A DNA stretch of 58,606 bases from Chloroflexota bacterium (GTDB lineage: Bacteria; Chloroflexota; Anaerolineae; Promineifilales; Promineifilaceae). Under the pieces are notes generated by a model. The model was not told the DNA's origin. It made no database searches and saw nothing but the letters and a program-made list of their open reading frames with translations. Below are positions 35,267-43,976 of the stretch, one piece after another. The translations under genes and the position numbers were made by a program. Location of the stretch: positions 1 through 58,606 of the forward strand of contig RFGV01000213.1 of NCBI GenBank assembly GCA_003696605.1. The letters run 5' to 3'. Position 1 is the first letter of the stretch. Each line of letters starts with the position of its first letter.

Positions 35267-37204
35267 ATGATCCGTGGGCGTATTTTTCTGTTTGATACGT
35301 TGCGCTTGCAGCCGGTTGGGGATGAAACGGCCGTTCCTCTGGAAATTCGTTCTCCCAAACTGCAACGGATGATAGGGTATCTGGCTTTGCATGCCGGAAC
35401 GGCCGTTGAGCGGGAAGAACTGGCGCGACATTTATGGCCAGAGGCAACTGAAAAAGGGGCACGGCGCAATTTGCGTGAATACCTATATCGAGCGCGTCAA
35501 TTACTGGCAGAATTTATCCCAGAGGCAACGCTGTTACAAGCTGGTGAGCATTTTGTGTTGTTCGAGCCGGCCGACGTGTGTTGGGTTGATGTGTTGGTGT
35601 TTGAGCAGCTACTGGACGAAGCGAAAACGGCCGTTTCGCCTGCTGATCTCACCTCTCGGCTTCAGCAAGCCATTTCCCTCTACCGGGGGCCTCTATTAAG
35701 CCATATTTACGACGATTGGGTACAGGTTGCCCGTGATCGGCTTCACCGTCGGTTCCTGGAAGCATTGCAACAGCTTAGCCTCACCCAACAACAAACAGGT
35801 GATTTGGCCGGAGCCATTGCCACCACCAGTATTTTGTTGGAGCATGATCCACTGGATGAATCGGCCCACCGCCAGCTTATGATTCTTTACTACGCCAGTG
35901 GTGACCGGGCGAGGGCGTTACAGCAGTTTCGCACCTGCCAGAAAAATCTGGCTGAGCAATTGGGTGTTTCTCCCATGCCTGAAACAAATGCCCTTTATCA
36001 GGCAATGGTCGAGGGGTCATACCGGCTACAAACAGGGGAGGTGGGGTTGCCACGTGTGCCGGATAAAGTGACCCAATCGCTGATAGGGCGAAAAGAGGTG
36101 ATGCGAACATTGGATCGGCTTTGGACAGAGGTGCGGCAGGGAGAGACGCAGCTAATTTTATTGGTGGGTGAAGGGGGGATGGGTAAGACGCATACGGTTA
36201 ATAGCTGGCTGGCCAGACTGGAGGGGGAACTGGTTGTTTTGCCGGGGCGGTGTCATGCGTTTGAACAGGTGATTCCATTTCGGCCGTTGCTGGATGCCTG
36301 GCAACAGTCACTCCAACTTGTTGCCTGGGATATGTTGCCACCCGAACAAACACGAGCGTGGTTAAGTCCGCTGGCCCATTTGTTACCTGATTTGTATTAC
36401 TACTTGCCGGATATACCTGGCATGTTGCCAGCCAGTGAGGAGCTGACCAGTTACCAGGTGATGGAGGCGATGGCGCAATTATTGATGGCCGTTGGAAAGC
36501 GATGGCCAGTCGTGTTGTTTTTGGATGATTTGCATTGGGCAGATGCGGATACATGGCGCTGTTTGCTGTTTTTGTTGCGGCGAGTGATGGGAGTTTCCTT
36601 GTTGATTGTCGGTACATTTTCGCCAGTGGATGCCGGGCCTGGACAAATGCGCCGATTGCGGTTGTTGGTGCGAGAGGAGAGGGTGCATGAGCTGGTGTTG
36701 TCGCCATTGTCGCTGGCAGATTTGACAGAGTTGGTGCAAGAGATGGGAGAGACGGGAGAAACGGCCGTTAATCAGGCAAAACAACTACGGACTCTCTCCG
36801 GAGGGAATCCCTTGCTGGCAATCGCCTGGCTAAAAGCCTGCCATCAGCACGGCATTTCTTTACCCGCCCCACCAGAACAACTACCAGCCCCCCCTGATAC
36901 AGCCCTGGCATTGGTAAACAGCCGCCTGGACTTACTGACAGAAGAAAGCATGGAACTACTGGCAGTAGCAGCCATGATCGGCCGTACATTTACCTTTCAG
37001 ACTCTGCTAGAAGTGAGCGAAAAACGGCCAGACCAGTTACTAAACTGGCTGGAAGAATGGTTAGCACGGGGACTGATTTTTCCAGAGGATGCAGACAAAT
37101 TCACCCTTATTCTACCCTGGTTACGAGAACCCATACTTTCTCGAATTAGCCTGCCCCGTCAGCAATACTGGCAAACCAAAATCCAGAAAAAACTATTTCG
37201 CTAG
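35267..37204 (+). CDS. SARP/BTAD-type regulator with AAA ATPase domain
   Basis: 645 residues. Residues 1-95 form an OmpR-like winged helix (RMIGYLALHAGTAVEREELA, HLWPEATEKGARRNLREYL). Residues about 100-245 are the bacterial transcriptional activator domain of TPR-like helices (LDVLVF region, LYRGPLL, HDPLDESAHRQLM, LAEQLGVSPMPET). Then comes an AAA/STAND-type ATPase with Walker A GEGGMGKT near 300 and Walker B VLFLDDLHWAD near 418. No C-terminal LuxR helix-turn-helix is present. Such proteins activate secondary-metabolite loci in actinobacteria and are common in Chloroflexota. It starts on the base after the transglutaminase-like stop. It is a reasonable pathway-specific activator of the NRPS/PKS locus, by position only. 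A related gene is at 56448. Confidence 0.88.
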   Translation: MIRGRIFLFDTLRLQPVGDETAVPLEIRSPKLQRMIGYLALHAGTAVEREELARHLWPEATEKGARRNLREYLYRARQLLAEFIPEATLLQAGEHFVLFEPADVCWVDVLVFEQLLDEAKTAVSPADLTSRLQQAISLYRGPLLSHIYDDWVQVARDRLHRRFLEALQQLSLTQQQTGDLAGAIATTSILLEHDPLDESAHRQLMILYYASGDRARALQQFRTCQKNLAEQLGVSPMPETNALYQAMVEGSYRLQTGEVGLPRVPDKVTQSLIGRKEVMRTLDRLWTEVRQGETQLILLVGEGGMGKTHTVNSWLARLEGELVVLPGRCHAFEQVIPFRPLLDAWQQSLQLVAWDMLPPEQTRAWLSPLAHLLPDLYYYLPDIPGMLPASEELTSYQVMEAMAQLLMAVGKRWPVVLFLDDLHWADADTWRCLLFLLRRVMGVSLLIVGTFSPVDAGPGQMRRLRLLVREERVHELVLSPLSLADLTELVQEMGETGETAVNQAKQLRTLSGGNPLLAIAWLKACHQHGISLPAPPEQLPAPPDTALALVNSRLDLLTEESMELLAVAAMIGRTFTFQTLLEVSEKRPDQLLNWLEEWLARGLIFPEDADKFTLILPWLREPILSRISLPRQQYWQTKIQKKLFR

Positions 37205-37235
37205 CGGTTTCGCTGCGGTTACAATATTGGCCAAC

Positions 37236-38771
37236 CTATTTGACCCTGTAAACACGTATTTCATAACCACCATCAGTAAATATCTTTACAAGGTCAAAAC
37301 GACTAAACAGATTCTCATACTGTGATATTTCATTCTTATATTGTTCTGGCGCCCGATAAAATCGCCCATACATACCTTCACTAAAGACCAAGTAATCGAA
37401 ACCTTGCTCAACATACCACTTTGGCACATGGTCTGTTATTCGCTTAAAACCTTGCACTGAGAACCGAGAAGGATCTATAAATGGAGAATATGACTCGATA
37501 GCAATTTTGGCTTCTGCGGGTAAGTTATTGTTTATCCAGACCCTTGCAGTTTCGCGGCTATTCACCGTCGTCAGTCGGACAGTATCAGCAATAGTCTTTG
37601 AAATGGGCAAGGCAAAACCAGCAATCGAAAGACAAGCAACCACCGTGATAGCCAACTGGCGCAGCCCCTTCGATTGCAATTCTCTGACCCAACTGATTAA
37701 ATGTATCAAAAATGAAGCAGATAACAAAAATAAAAAGGGTGTCAAAGGAAGAAACGTACGGTCATTTCTCACCACAAAGCTGCTAATAAACGCAAAATAA
37801 ACAACAGGGAAAATAGATAGCAAAATTACTTCCTTGGAGCGAGAGTAAATCCCACGCAAGATTTCCAACACAGCAAAAATATAGAGAATTCCTGCTGTCT
37901 TTCCCATGTACTGCAAATACCAATTAAGCGTGTTGCCTTCCATACCAGGATGGCCTGTGGCGTAATGTTGCGCTTCAAATTTTAAGTCTTTCCAGAACTC
38001 TGTTGAATCTAGTAAAGCGTAGGGAGTCGTTACAAGAAAACTCACCACACACAAAAATAAAGCCAGGTAAAGTTTAGGTTGCGTGAATGATTTCTTACCA
38101 TAACGAAAGATGTGCGCCAAAATTAAAGGCAGTACAACTATCCCTCCATTGTATTTAGTCGAGGCGGTAAGCCCCACGCATATCCCAGCTATGCTGTACT
38201 GCCAATTCTTGCCTTGCCGATATACTAGCAATGAAGCCAGGAATGCGGCTATTGCAAAAAATGTTACGAATGTGTCTGGCGTTATTAGGCGACTATGCCA
38301 GACGTTCGTAGGTGAAATAGCCAACATCAGCCCAGCTAATACGCCTGCTACTGTTCTATTTGTAATCTGTTTACCAGTGAAATAAGTCAGTAATACAGTC
38401 CCTGTCCCAAAGAGAATAGTTACAGCCCGTCCCAGCAAAACAGTGGTAGGCATCTGAGCTTTTGTAACTCCCATTGCCAGCGAGATGGGGGGGAGTATGT
38501 TATTGGGGGCATCAAAGACGCCAATAAGTTTTCCGAAGAGGTAATAGGGTATATAAGCAAGGGCGTTAATATAGAAAAACAATGAAGGATAATTAAAGAA
38601 ATGAGGATTCAAGTCACCATTCTTGAATATGTTTTGGCTAATAATTATGTAGACTGGTTCATCGGGGTGGTATACATATGGTAAATCATAATTTATTCCC
38701 CACATTCTCACCGAGATGGCTATGAGGAGGATGATAGCAATTGTTATTGACTCTCTATTAACTTTCTTCAT
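37236..38771 (-). CDS. GT39-type membrane glycosyltransferase (PMT/ArnT-like)
   Basis: 511 residues with about ten or more hydrophobic helices. The opening is typical of the lipid-phosphate-sugar-dependent superfamily: a first helix, then YHPDEPVYIIISQNIFKNGD with the acidic loop residues, then FFNYPSLFFYINALAYIPYY. The C-terminal 100 residues are soluble (ARVWINNNLPAEAKIAIES). It would transfer a sugar from a polyprenyl-phosphate donor to a protein or lipid at the membrane. It differs from its neighbours: it is A+T-richer, has no ACGGCCGT site, and sits on the opposite strand between two long plus-strand blocks. That suggests acquisition apart from them. It converges on the SARP gene with only 31 bases between. 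Confidence 0.85.
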   Translation of the reverse strand: MKKVNRESITIAIILLIAISVRMWGINYDLPYVYHPDEPVYIIISQNIFKNGDLNPHFFNYPSLFFYINALAYIPYYLFGKLIGVFDAPNNILPPISLAMGVTKAQMPTTVLLGRAVTILFGTGTVLLTYFTGKQITNRTVAGVLAGLMLAISPTNVWHSRLITPDTFVTFFAIAAFLASLLVYRQGKNWQYSIAGICVGLTASTKYNGGIVVLPLILAHIFRYGKKSFTQPKLYLALFLCVVSFLVTTPYALLDSTEFWKDLKFEAQHYATGHPGMEGNTLNWYLQYMGKTAGILYIFAVLEILRGIYSRSKEVILLSIFPVVYFAFISSFVVRNDRTFLPLTPFLFLLSASFLIHLISWVRELQSKGLRQLAITVVACLSIAGFALPISKTIADTVRLTTVNSRETARVWINNNLPAEAKIAIESYSPFIDPSRFSVQGFKRITDHVPKWYVEQGFDYLVFSEGMYGRFYRAPEQYKNEISQYENLFSRFDLVKIFTDGGYEIRVYRVK

Positions 38772-39272
38772 TTAGTTGCACTCCCATAATTTTTCTTCCT
38801 CACCAACATACACACCTAGTGTAAACAGCGGAAAGTGGTTCGATATAAGTTGTTAGAGTTGGGTGTAATTGCTGCCAAATGTTTGGGATAAGCTGATTTT
38901 CTTGGGGGGTGGAATTCTTTCGGCATAAGATTCTTTGTGACCGGTAAAGCTGACTTAAACAAGTGTATAAAAACAATTGTTTTTTTCAAGGGAAGTATGG
39001 GTTGCTGTCAAAATTGGCTGGCGGCCTGGTTTCCGTGGCGTGGTATTGTGTCTGCGAGTTTACTCTGCTTTGCCTTTCTGAAGAAGTGTAACATCAGGGC
39101 GGGCAACTTTGTCAAATTGGGACTAAGTTGTGCTAGCTCACCCTTTTTTCCTGGTTGACAAGGAAAATTGTTGATTTTTATACTGTCATCATTACCGGCC
39201 TGGTATATGGCGAGGTGGGTATGGTTTGGTAATTTGCCAGGGGAACTGAAATGCAAGGATGGGGTAAGTGAG
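38772..39272. other. Gene-free stretch between the glycosyltransferase and a small membrane protein
   Basis: 501 bases. The left part must hold the control region of the minus-strand glycosyltransferase (GGGAG lies 9 bases before its ATG). The right part holds a near-consensus promoter at 39155-39184. A 73-codon frame at 38937-39158 has no initiation signal I trust. I see no repeats or RNA motif. Confidence 0.55.
39155..39184 (+). promoter_or_regulatory. Sigma-70-type promoter for the small membrane protein
   Basis: TTGACA at 39155-39160, an 18-base spacer and TATACT at 39179-39184. The -35 box is a perfect match and the -10 differs by one base. Transcription would start about 80 bases before the ATG at 39273. 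Confidence 0.6.
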
Positions 39273-39719
39273 ATGAACGAAAAAAGAGGCAAAAGGTATA
39301 TTGTTGGTGCTATATTGGTCATTGCGTTTGCTGGTTATGTTGTTGGGGGGGCAATGTCGGTGTTTGGGGTTGTATTAGCGCCACCTAATACAAATCTGAC
39401 TTTTCCATTGCTCTATTTGCCTGTGTCGTGTCTGGGTGTGCCTGTTGGAATTGTGGCCCTTTTGACGAAAAGGATTAAAGTGCAACATTTGTTCATTGCG
39501 TTGGTGGTTATGGTTTTGGGTTTTGTTGTGTATCTGACATTTCTTGGCCCTTCGCTTCCTGGGGGGATGACGAATTGTCAGTTGATGGATTCTTCATCAG
39601 CCACGGTTCAATATACTTGTGTGGCGACTTCGAGTGATAATCCGAGCTATCGGCGTGAATTTATTGTAAAAGGTCGGAGTGGGTGGCCGGTGATGCGCCA
39701 GATACCGGTGCAACCGTGA
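39273..39719 (+). CDS. Small membrane protein of unknown function
   Basis: 148 residues from ATG 39273. Three hydrophobic helices are visible: about 10-30 (VGAILVIAFAGYVVGGAMSV), 42-62 (FPLLYLPVSCLGVPVGIVAL) and 68-90 (HLFIALVVMVLGFVVYLTFL). A C-terminal extramembrane tail of about 50 residues contains two Cys (NCQLMD, QYTCVATS) that could form a disulphide outside the cell. I do not recognise the family. A longer frame from 39168 would start upstream of the predicted promoter's -10 box, which argues for the later ATG. Its strong promoter and lack of an ACGGCCGT site match the neighbouring glycosyltransferase segment. Confidence 0.65.
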   Translation: MNEKRGKRYIVGAILVIAFAGYVVGGAMSVFGVVLAPPNTNLTFPLLYLPVSCLGVPVGIVALLTKRIKVQHLFIALVVMVLGFVVYLTFLGPSLPGGMTNCQLMDSSSATVQYTCVATSSDNPSYRREFIVKGRSGWPVMRQIPVQP

Positions 39720-39760
39720 GATTGGATATGTGAAGGGGGGACTGTTTGGTTGGAGGATGG

Positions 39761-40198
39761 ATGGACGAGCAGGAAAGAAGTGAGAGGATTGCGGCACATA
39801 TTCAAACGGATGCGTATTTGCATTATTTGGGGGCCAGAATAGAGGAGATTCGACCGGGATATAGTCGTGTGTCGCTGGTGGTTCGGGCGGAGATGTGTAA
39901 TTTTCATGGTATGGTTCATGGGGGGATTGTATTTGGTTTAGGGGATATTGCGTTTGCGGCGGCGAGTAATTCGCATGGACAAACGGCCGTTGCCCTTAAC
40001 GTGAGTATCAGTTATCTGAGCCCTGCCTGGCCGGGGGAGTGTCTGGTGGCTGAAGCGCAGGAACGGCATCGGGAGGGGCGAATTGGGTTGTATGATATTG
40101 TGGTAACGGCAAAGGAAAACGGCCGTTTGGTAGCACAAAGCCAGGCAATGGTATATCGTAAAAAAGAATGGTTCATCCCGCCGCCCCCCAACACATAA
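39761..40198 (+). CDS. paaI: PaaI-type hot-dog acyl-CoA thioesterase
   Basis: 145 residues. The core motif of PaaI thioesterases is intact: NFHGMVHGGIVFGLGD with the active Asp, then FAAASNSHG, LNVSISYLSPA and a C-terminal VVTAKENGRLVAQSQAMVY. PaaI hydrolyses ring-hydroxylated phenylacetyl-CoA and other dead-end thioesters, freeing CoA. It lies at the head of the aromatic catabolism block, with paaK and paaABC about 12 kb downstream. I took the ATG at 39761 (GGAGG just upstream); a TTG five codons earlier is possible. Confidence 0.85.
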   Translation: MDEQERSERIAAHIQTDAYLHYLGARIEEIRPGYSRVSLVVRAEMCNFHGMVHGGIVFGLGDIAFAAASNSHGQTAVALNVSISYLSPAWPGECLVAEAQERHREGRIGLYDIVVTAKENGRLVAQSQAMVYRKKEWFIPPPPNT

Positions 40199-40284
40199 CC
40201 ACCCACCCTCTTCTCTTAAACCACCGTTCAATCATTGACGCCCTAGATGATAACCTGTTGACGGCCTTGTCATACCCTTGAAGC

Positions 40285-40304
40285 GTGTTGCCTCCTCGCA
40301 ACAC
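40285..40304. other. Hairpin between paaI and the ABC binding-protein gene
   Basis: GTGTTGC-CTCCTC-GCAACAC: seven perfect pairs around a six-base loop, without a T run. Together with the following hairpin at 40345-40360 it precedes the binding-protein gene. It may be an mRNA processing or stability element. Confidence 0.45.
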
Positions 40305-40344
40305 ACATCCACTTGCGGCAATCAGGCAACACACTGGATTACCC

Positions 40345-40360
40345 GATCCCTATCGGGATC
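40345..40360. other. Hairpin upstream of the ABC binding-protein gene
   Basis: GATCCC-TATC-GGGATC: six perfect pairs around a four-base loop, 36 bases before the ATG at 40396. It could be the 5' end structure of the transporter mRNA or an operator. Confidence 0.45.
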
Positions 40361-40395
40361 AAGCCGAGTTATTCCCACAAATAAGGAGGAGAGGT

Positions 40396-41724
40396 ATGAA
40401 GGCAAAAAACAGGTTATTACTTGTCATAGCACTAATCACTATGGCACTTTTGTTGGTAGCTTGTGGTGGCGAAACGGCCACACCCACCCCAGAACCCCCC
40501 GCCGAAGAACCGACTGCGGCACCTGAAGAACCAACTGCAGCACCCGAAGAACAGCCTGCCGAAGAAGCCACCGAAGCCCCGGCCGAAATGGTTGAGGGCA
40601 CTCCTTACAAAATTGGATTTGTGGCTGCCATCACTGGCCCGGGTTCCAGCCTGGGTGTACCTGAGCGCAATACAGCCCAAATGCTGGCGGAACAATGGAA
40701 AGATGGCATCATTGGTCCAGACGGTGTCCATCATGATGTGGAAGTAATCATTCTCGATAGTGAATCCAATCCAGACACGGCCGCTTCCGCTGTTAGTCGC
40801 CTTATCAACGAAGAACAAGTGGACGTGCTGGTAGCCGGTACACTTAGCGGCAACTCTCTGGCAATGGTGCCCCTGGCTACAGAAGCGCAAGTCCCAATGA
40901 TTTCCATGGCCTCTGCTCGCTCCATTATCCAAGACCCGGAAACAGGTGAAACGCGAGCGTGGATTTTCAAGACACCACAAGAAAATGGGCATAGTGCCCG
41001 GTGGCAGGCCGAATACCTGAAGAATCTGGGGGTTAGCACTGTCTGCTATTTATATGAAAACAGCGGTTACGGACAGGACACCCTGGCCAATGGTGAGGCA
41101 GCCTTCTCTGAAGCCGGCATCGAAATCGTCTATTCCGATACTTTTGAGCGTACTGACACGGAATTCCCACAAATGTCTTCTGTGCAAAGCTCTGGCTGCG
41201 AGGCAGTTGTGGTGGGTGCAATTCCACCCGGTGCGTCTATGGTTATGGTAGCTTTGCGAGACTTTGTGCCTGATTTGCCAGTGTTGCAAGGGCATGGTGT
41301 CTGTAACAGTACGTTTATTGAGTTGGCGCCGGAAGCCGTCGAAGGCACGCCTCTGCCCTGTGGTCGTTTGTTGGTAGCGTCCGATTTGCCTGATGATGAC
41401 CCACAAAAACCGGTTTTGCTGAAATACATTGAAGATTACACAAGCTTTACGAATGGTGAGCCGGTTAGCACTTTTGGCGGCCATGCCTATGATGCGTTGT
41501 TGTGGGCACATGAGGCGTTGAGCAGCCTGGAAGATGGTATGTCGTTGGCAGAACGGCGGGCAGCTGTTCGGGATTACATTGAAAACAACATTAAAGATTG
41601 GCCAGGGACAGGTGGTGTATTCAATATTACGCCTGAGGATCATTTGGGGCTTGAATATACCGGCCTGACGTTTGTGAAGGTGGAGAATGGACAGTTTGTC
41701 TATTTCCCACCAGAGCAATGGTGA
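40396..41724 (+). CDS. livK: Liv-type ABC transporter substrate-binding lipoprotein
   Basis: 442 residues from ATG 40396 (AAGGAGGAGAGG upstream). A lipoprotein signal ends LLVAC with Cys23. A linker of repeated Ala/Pro/Glu (EEPTAAPEEPTAAPEE) ties it to the surface. The mature domain starts YKIGFVAAITGPGSSLGVPE, the typical opening of periplasmic-binding-protein type I (LivJ/LivK) proteins, with two Rossmann-like lobes. It is the receptor of the following livHMGF. The surrounding genes degrade aromatic acids, so phenylacetate, 4-hydroxyphenylacetate or a related compound is more likely than leucine; that is inference. Confidence 0.9.
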   Translation: MKAKNRLLLVIALITMALLLVACGGETATPTPEPPAEEPTAAPEEPTAAPEEQPAEEATEAPAEMVEGTPYKIGFVAAITGPGSSLGVPERNTAQMLAEQWKDGIIGPDGVHHDVEVIILDSESNPDTAASAVSRLINEEQVDVLVAGTLSGNSLAMVPLATEAQVPMISMASARSIIQDPETGETRAWIFKTPQENGHSARWQAEYLKNLGVSTVCYLYENSGYGQDTLANGEAAFSEAGIEIVYSDTFERTDTEFPQMSSVQSSGCEAVVVGAIPPGASMVMVALRDFVPDLPVLQGHGVCNSTFIELAPEAVEGTPLPCGRLLVASDLPDDDPQKPVLLKYIEDYTSFTNGEPVSTFGGHAYDALLWAHEALSSLEDGMSLAERRAAVRDYIENNIKDWPGTGGVFNITPEDHLGLEYTGLTFVKVENGQFVYFPPEQW

Positions 41725-41745
41725 TGGTTGATTGATTAGCGGTTT

Positions 41746-41779
41746 GTGCCTGGCGCAGGGTGGATGCTGTGCCAGGCAC
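41746..41779. other. Hairpin between the binding-protein and permease genes
   Basis: GTGCCTGGC at 41746-41754 pairs exactly with GCCAGGCAC at 41771-41779, loop of 16 bases, no T run. Hairpins in this position commonly protect the upstream binding-protein mRNA and reduce read-through into permease genes, giving excess receptor. The role is inferred from position. Confidence 0.55.
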
Positions 41780-41806
41780 TTGCCTGACAAGGTGGGTGTG
41801 CCGTAT

Positions 41807-42817
41807 ATGGCTGAACAAAGGAAGTTGTGGATTAAGCGTGTGGTAAATGTTGGTGTGCCTCTGCTTCTGGTGGCACTGGTGTTTTATTTGGGTAACCAGA
41901 AGGGATTTACCTGGCAGCAGTATGCTCAGTTGGTGGTGGATGGGGTGCGTGGTGGCGCTATTTATGCGCTGATTGCTCTGGGGTTTGTGACGGTTTATAA
42001 CGTGACGGGGATTATTAATTTTGCTCAGGGGGCGTTTGTGATGTTGGGGGCGATGCTGGCAGCGACGGTTTATGAGTTGCCGCTGCCTTTTGGGGATGGT
42101 TGGAGGTTGGTGGTAGCGTTTGTAACGGCCGTTTTACTTACTACTCTTGTTGGTGTCCTCATCGAACGTCTGACTATCTACCCCGCACGCCATTCAACGC
42201 CTCTCACACTCATTATTATCACGGTAGGCGTTTATATCGCCATTCAGGGTATTGCTTTGTTGGTTTGGGGAACTAACGCCCTGTCGTTTCCGGCATTCAC
42301 CACTCTGGGGACTGTGGACAAAACCATTCGTGTGGGCGGGGTGGTGTTGAAGGCACAGAGCTTTTGGATTTGGGGCACAACGGCCGTTATTCTTGTCCTG
42401 CTTGCCTGGTTTTTTGACCGCACCATGTTAGGCAAAGGGTTACGCGCCTGTGCCATCAATCGACAGGCAGCACGACTAATGGGCATCAGCACACATCGCA
42501 TGTCCATGCTGTCATTTGCCCTGGCGGCTGCTTTGGGAGCAATTGGTGGCATTGTTCTGGCCCCGGTTACGCGCCCAATTTACGACATGGGATTACGGTT
42601 AGGTCTCAAGGGATTTGTGGCTGCCATTATGGGTGGGTTGGTTAGTTCACCAGCGGCTGTGTTAGGTGGGTTGTTGTTGGGTGTGGTGGAAAATGTGGCG
42701 GCTGGTGTGACCAAGTCGGGAATTAAGGACATTTTTGCGTTTATCATTCTGATTTTGATTTTGTTGTTCCGGCCACAGGGGATTTTGAGCAAGGCGCAAG
42801 AAACGGAAAAGGTGTAA
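41807..42817 (+). CDS. livH: Liv-type ABC transporter permease, LivH family
   Basis: 336 residues from ATG 41807; the longer upstream frame runs through the hairpin and is rejected. The family signature GGAIYALIALGFVTVYNVTGIINFAQGAFVMLGA is recognisable (given here in parts: GGAIYALIALG, NVTGIINFAQGAFVM). About eight hydrophobic helices follow, with ACAINRQAARLMGIS as the ATPase-contact loop. It forms the channel with LivM. Two ACGGCCGT sites (about 42124 and 42380) coincide with clear changes from G/T-rich to C/A-rich codons. Confidence 0.9.
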   Translation: MAEQRKLWIKRVVNVGVPLLLVALVFYLGNQKGFTWQQYAQLVVDGVRGGAIYALIALGFVTVYNVTGIINFAQGAFVMLGAMLAATVYELPLPFGDGWRLVVAFVTAVLLTTLVGVLIERLTIYPARHSTPLTLIIITVGVYIAIQGIALLVWGTNALSFPAFTTLGTVDKTIRVGGVVLKAQSFWIWGTTAVILVLLAWFFDRTMLGKGLRACAINRQAARLMGISTHRMSMLSFALAAALGAIGGIVLAPVTRPIYDMGLRLGLKGFVAAIMGGLVSSPAAVLGGLLLGVVENVAAGVTKSGIKDIFAFIILILILLFRPQGILSKAQETEKV

Positions 42818-42821
42818 GAGG

Positions 42822-43976
42822 ATGGCAAGACGATTGTTACGGGAAAACGGCCGTAATCTTACCGGCATCATCATCTTGAGCGTAATTGTGTGGTTTATTG
42901 GCTGGTTTGAAACAACCCAGCCAGGGGGACGTGCTTTCTCCAGTCTCACCAACGGCATTGTTACATTCGATACCATCACCCGTATCGGTATCCTGACTAT
43001 CATTCTGGTTGGCCTTAATTTGCTAATGGGATATGCCGGTCAGGTCTCATTGGGTCAGGCTGCATTTTACGGTATTGGCGCATACTTCTCGGCCATTTTA
43101 ACCACGCGGGCGGCCCTGTTGGGGTTGCCAGAAACCATTACCGGGCAATGGTGGTGGCCCTGGCTGCTTATGCCAGGGGGCATGTTGTTCACTGGTGCAT
43201 TTGCATACCTGGTTGGACGGCCGATCTTACGCCTCAAAGGGCACTACCTGGCAATGGCTACACTCGGTTTGGGCATTATGGTAAACATTATTTTTCGTGA
43301 AAATTTTGGCTTTCGGTTAAATACACTTGACCTGACCGGTGGCTCGGATGGTATTCACAGTATTCCCCGCCTGGCGATAGGCAGTTTTGAAATCTGGCCC
43401 ATTCAACGCTACTACTATCTGGTCTGGTTGCTGGCCATCGGGGGGATCATTCTGGCATTAAATATTGTCAATTCCCGTGTGGGGCGGGCATTGCGCGCCA
43501 TTCACAGCAGTGAGCTGGCCGCAGAAGTAATTGGGGTTGACACGGCCAACTACAAGACAACGATTTTGGTAATTAGTGCCATGTATGCCAGTCTGGCTGG
43601 CAGTTTGTACGCGCATTTTCAGGTGGCTGTGTCGCCAGTCCCCTTTAATTTTGTTGGTTCGCTGGAGCTGGTGGTGATGGCGGCTGTTGGGGGAATGGCA
43701 TCTATTTGGGGCGCACCGTTTGGGGTGGCGGTGATTTTGATTTTGCGTGAGGTGTTGCGGGCACGTTTGCATTTGTTGATTGAAGGGGCAAGTGGTGAAC
43801 ATGAGGTCGTGGCGTTTGGCATTATTTTGGTGCTGATAATGATTTTCTTGCCAGATGGGGTTATTGCGGGGATGCGACAGGGGTGGGAAAAATGGCGTGG
43901 CAGTGGGCGTAAAACGGCCGTTTCCCCCGTCGCCACCCAACCCGCCAACACCAGCAAAGAGGTGCAACAACCATGA
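42822..43976 (+). CDS. livM: Liv-type ABC transporter permease, LivM family
   Basis: 384 residues. Family features: ILVGLNLLMGYAGQVSLGQAAFYGIGAYFSA, seen as NLLMGYAGQVSLGQAAFYGI, followed by RLKGHYLAMATLGLG, and the cytoplasmic loop RALRAIHSSELAAEVIGVD. About nine to ten membrane helices. The C-terminal 25 residues are polar and Thr/Pro/Ala-rich, created by an ACGGCCGT site at 43914 after which the plus strand turns strongly C-rich (18 C to 3 G in 30 bases). It overlaps livG by four bases. Confidence 0.9.
   Translation: MARRLLRENGRNLTGIIILSVIVWFIGWFETTQPGGRAFSSLTNGIVTFDTITRIGILTIILVGLNLLMGYAGQVSLGQAAFYGIGAYFSAILTTRAALLGLPETITGQWWWPWLLMPGGMLFTGAFAYLVGRPILRLKGHYLAMATLGLGIMVNIIFRENFGFRLNTLDLTGGSDGIHSIPRLAIGSFEIWPIQRYYYLVWLLAIGGIILALNIVNSRVGRALRAIHSSELAAEVIGVDTANYKTTILVISAMYASLAGSLYAHFQVAVSPVPFNFVGSLELVVMAAVGGMASIWGAPFGVAVILILREVLRARLHLLIEGASGEHEVVAFGIILVLIMIFLPDGVIAGMRQGWEKWRGSGRKTAVSPVATQPANTSKEVQQP

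Noticed and set aside
37205..37235. Terminator between the convergent SARP and glycosyltransferase genes
   Set aside because: Only 31 bases with no stem of useful length.
38937..39158. 73-codon frame between the glycosyltransferase and small membrane protein
   Set aside because: No ribosome-binding site or family resemblance; it ends at the promoter of the next gene.
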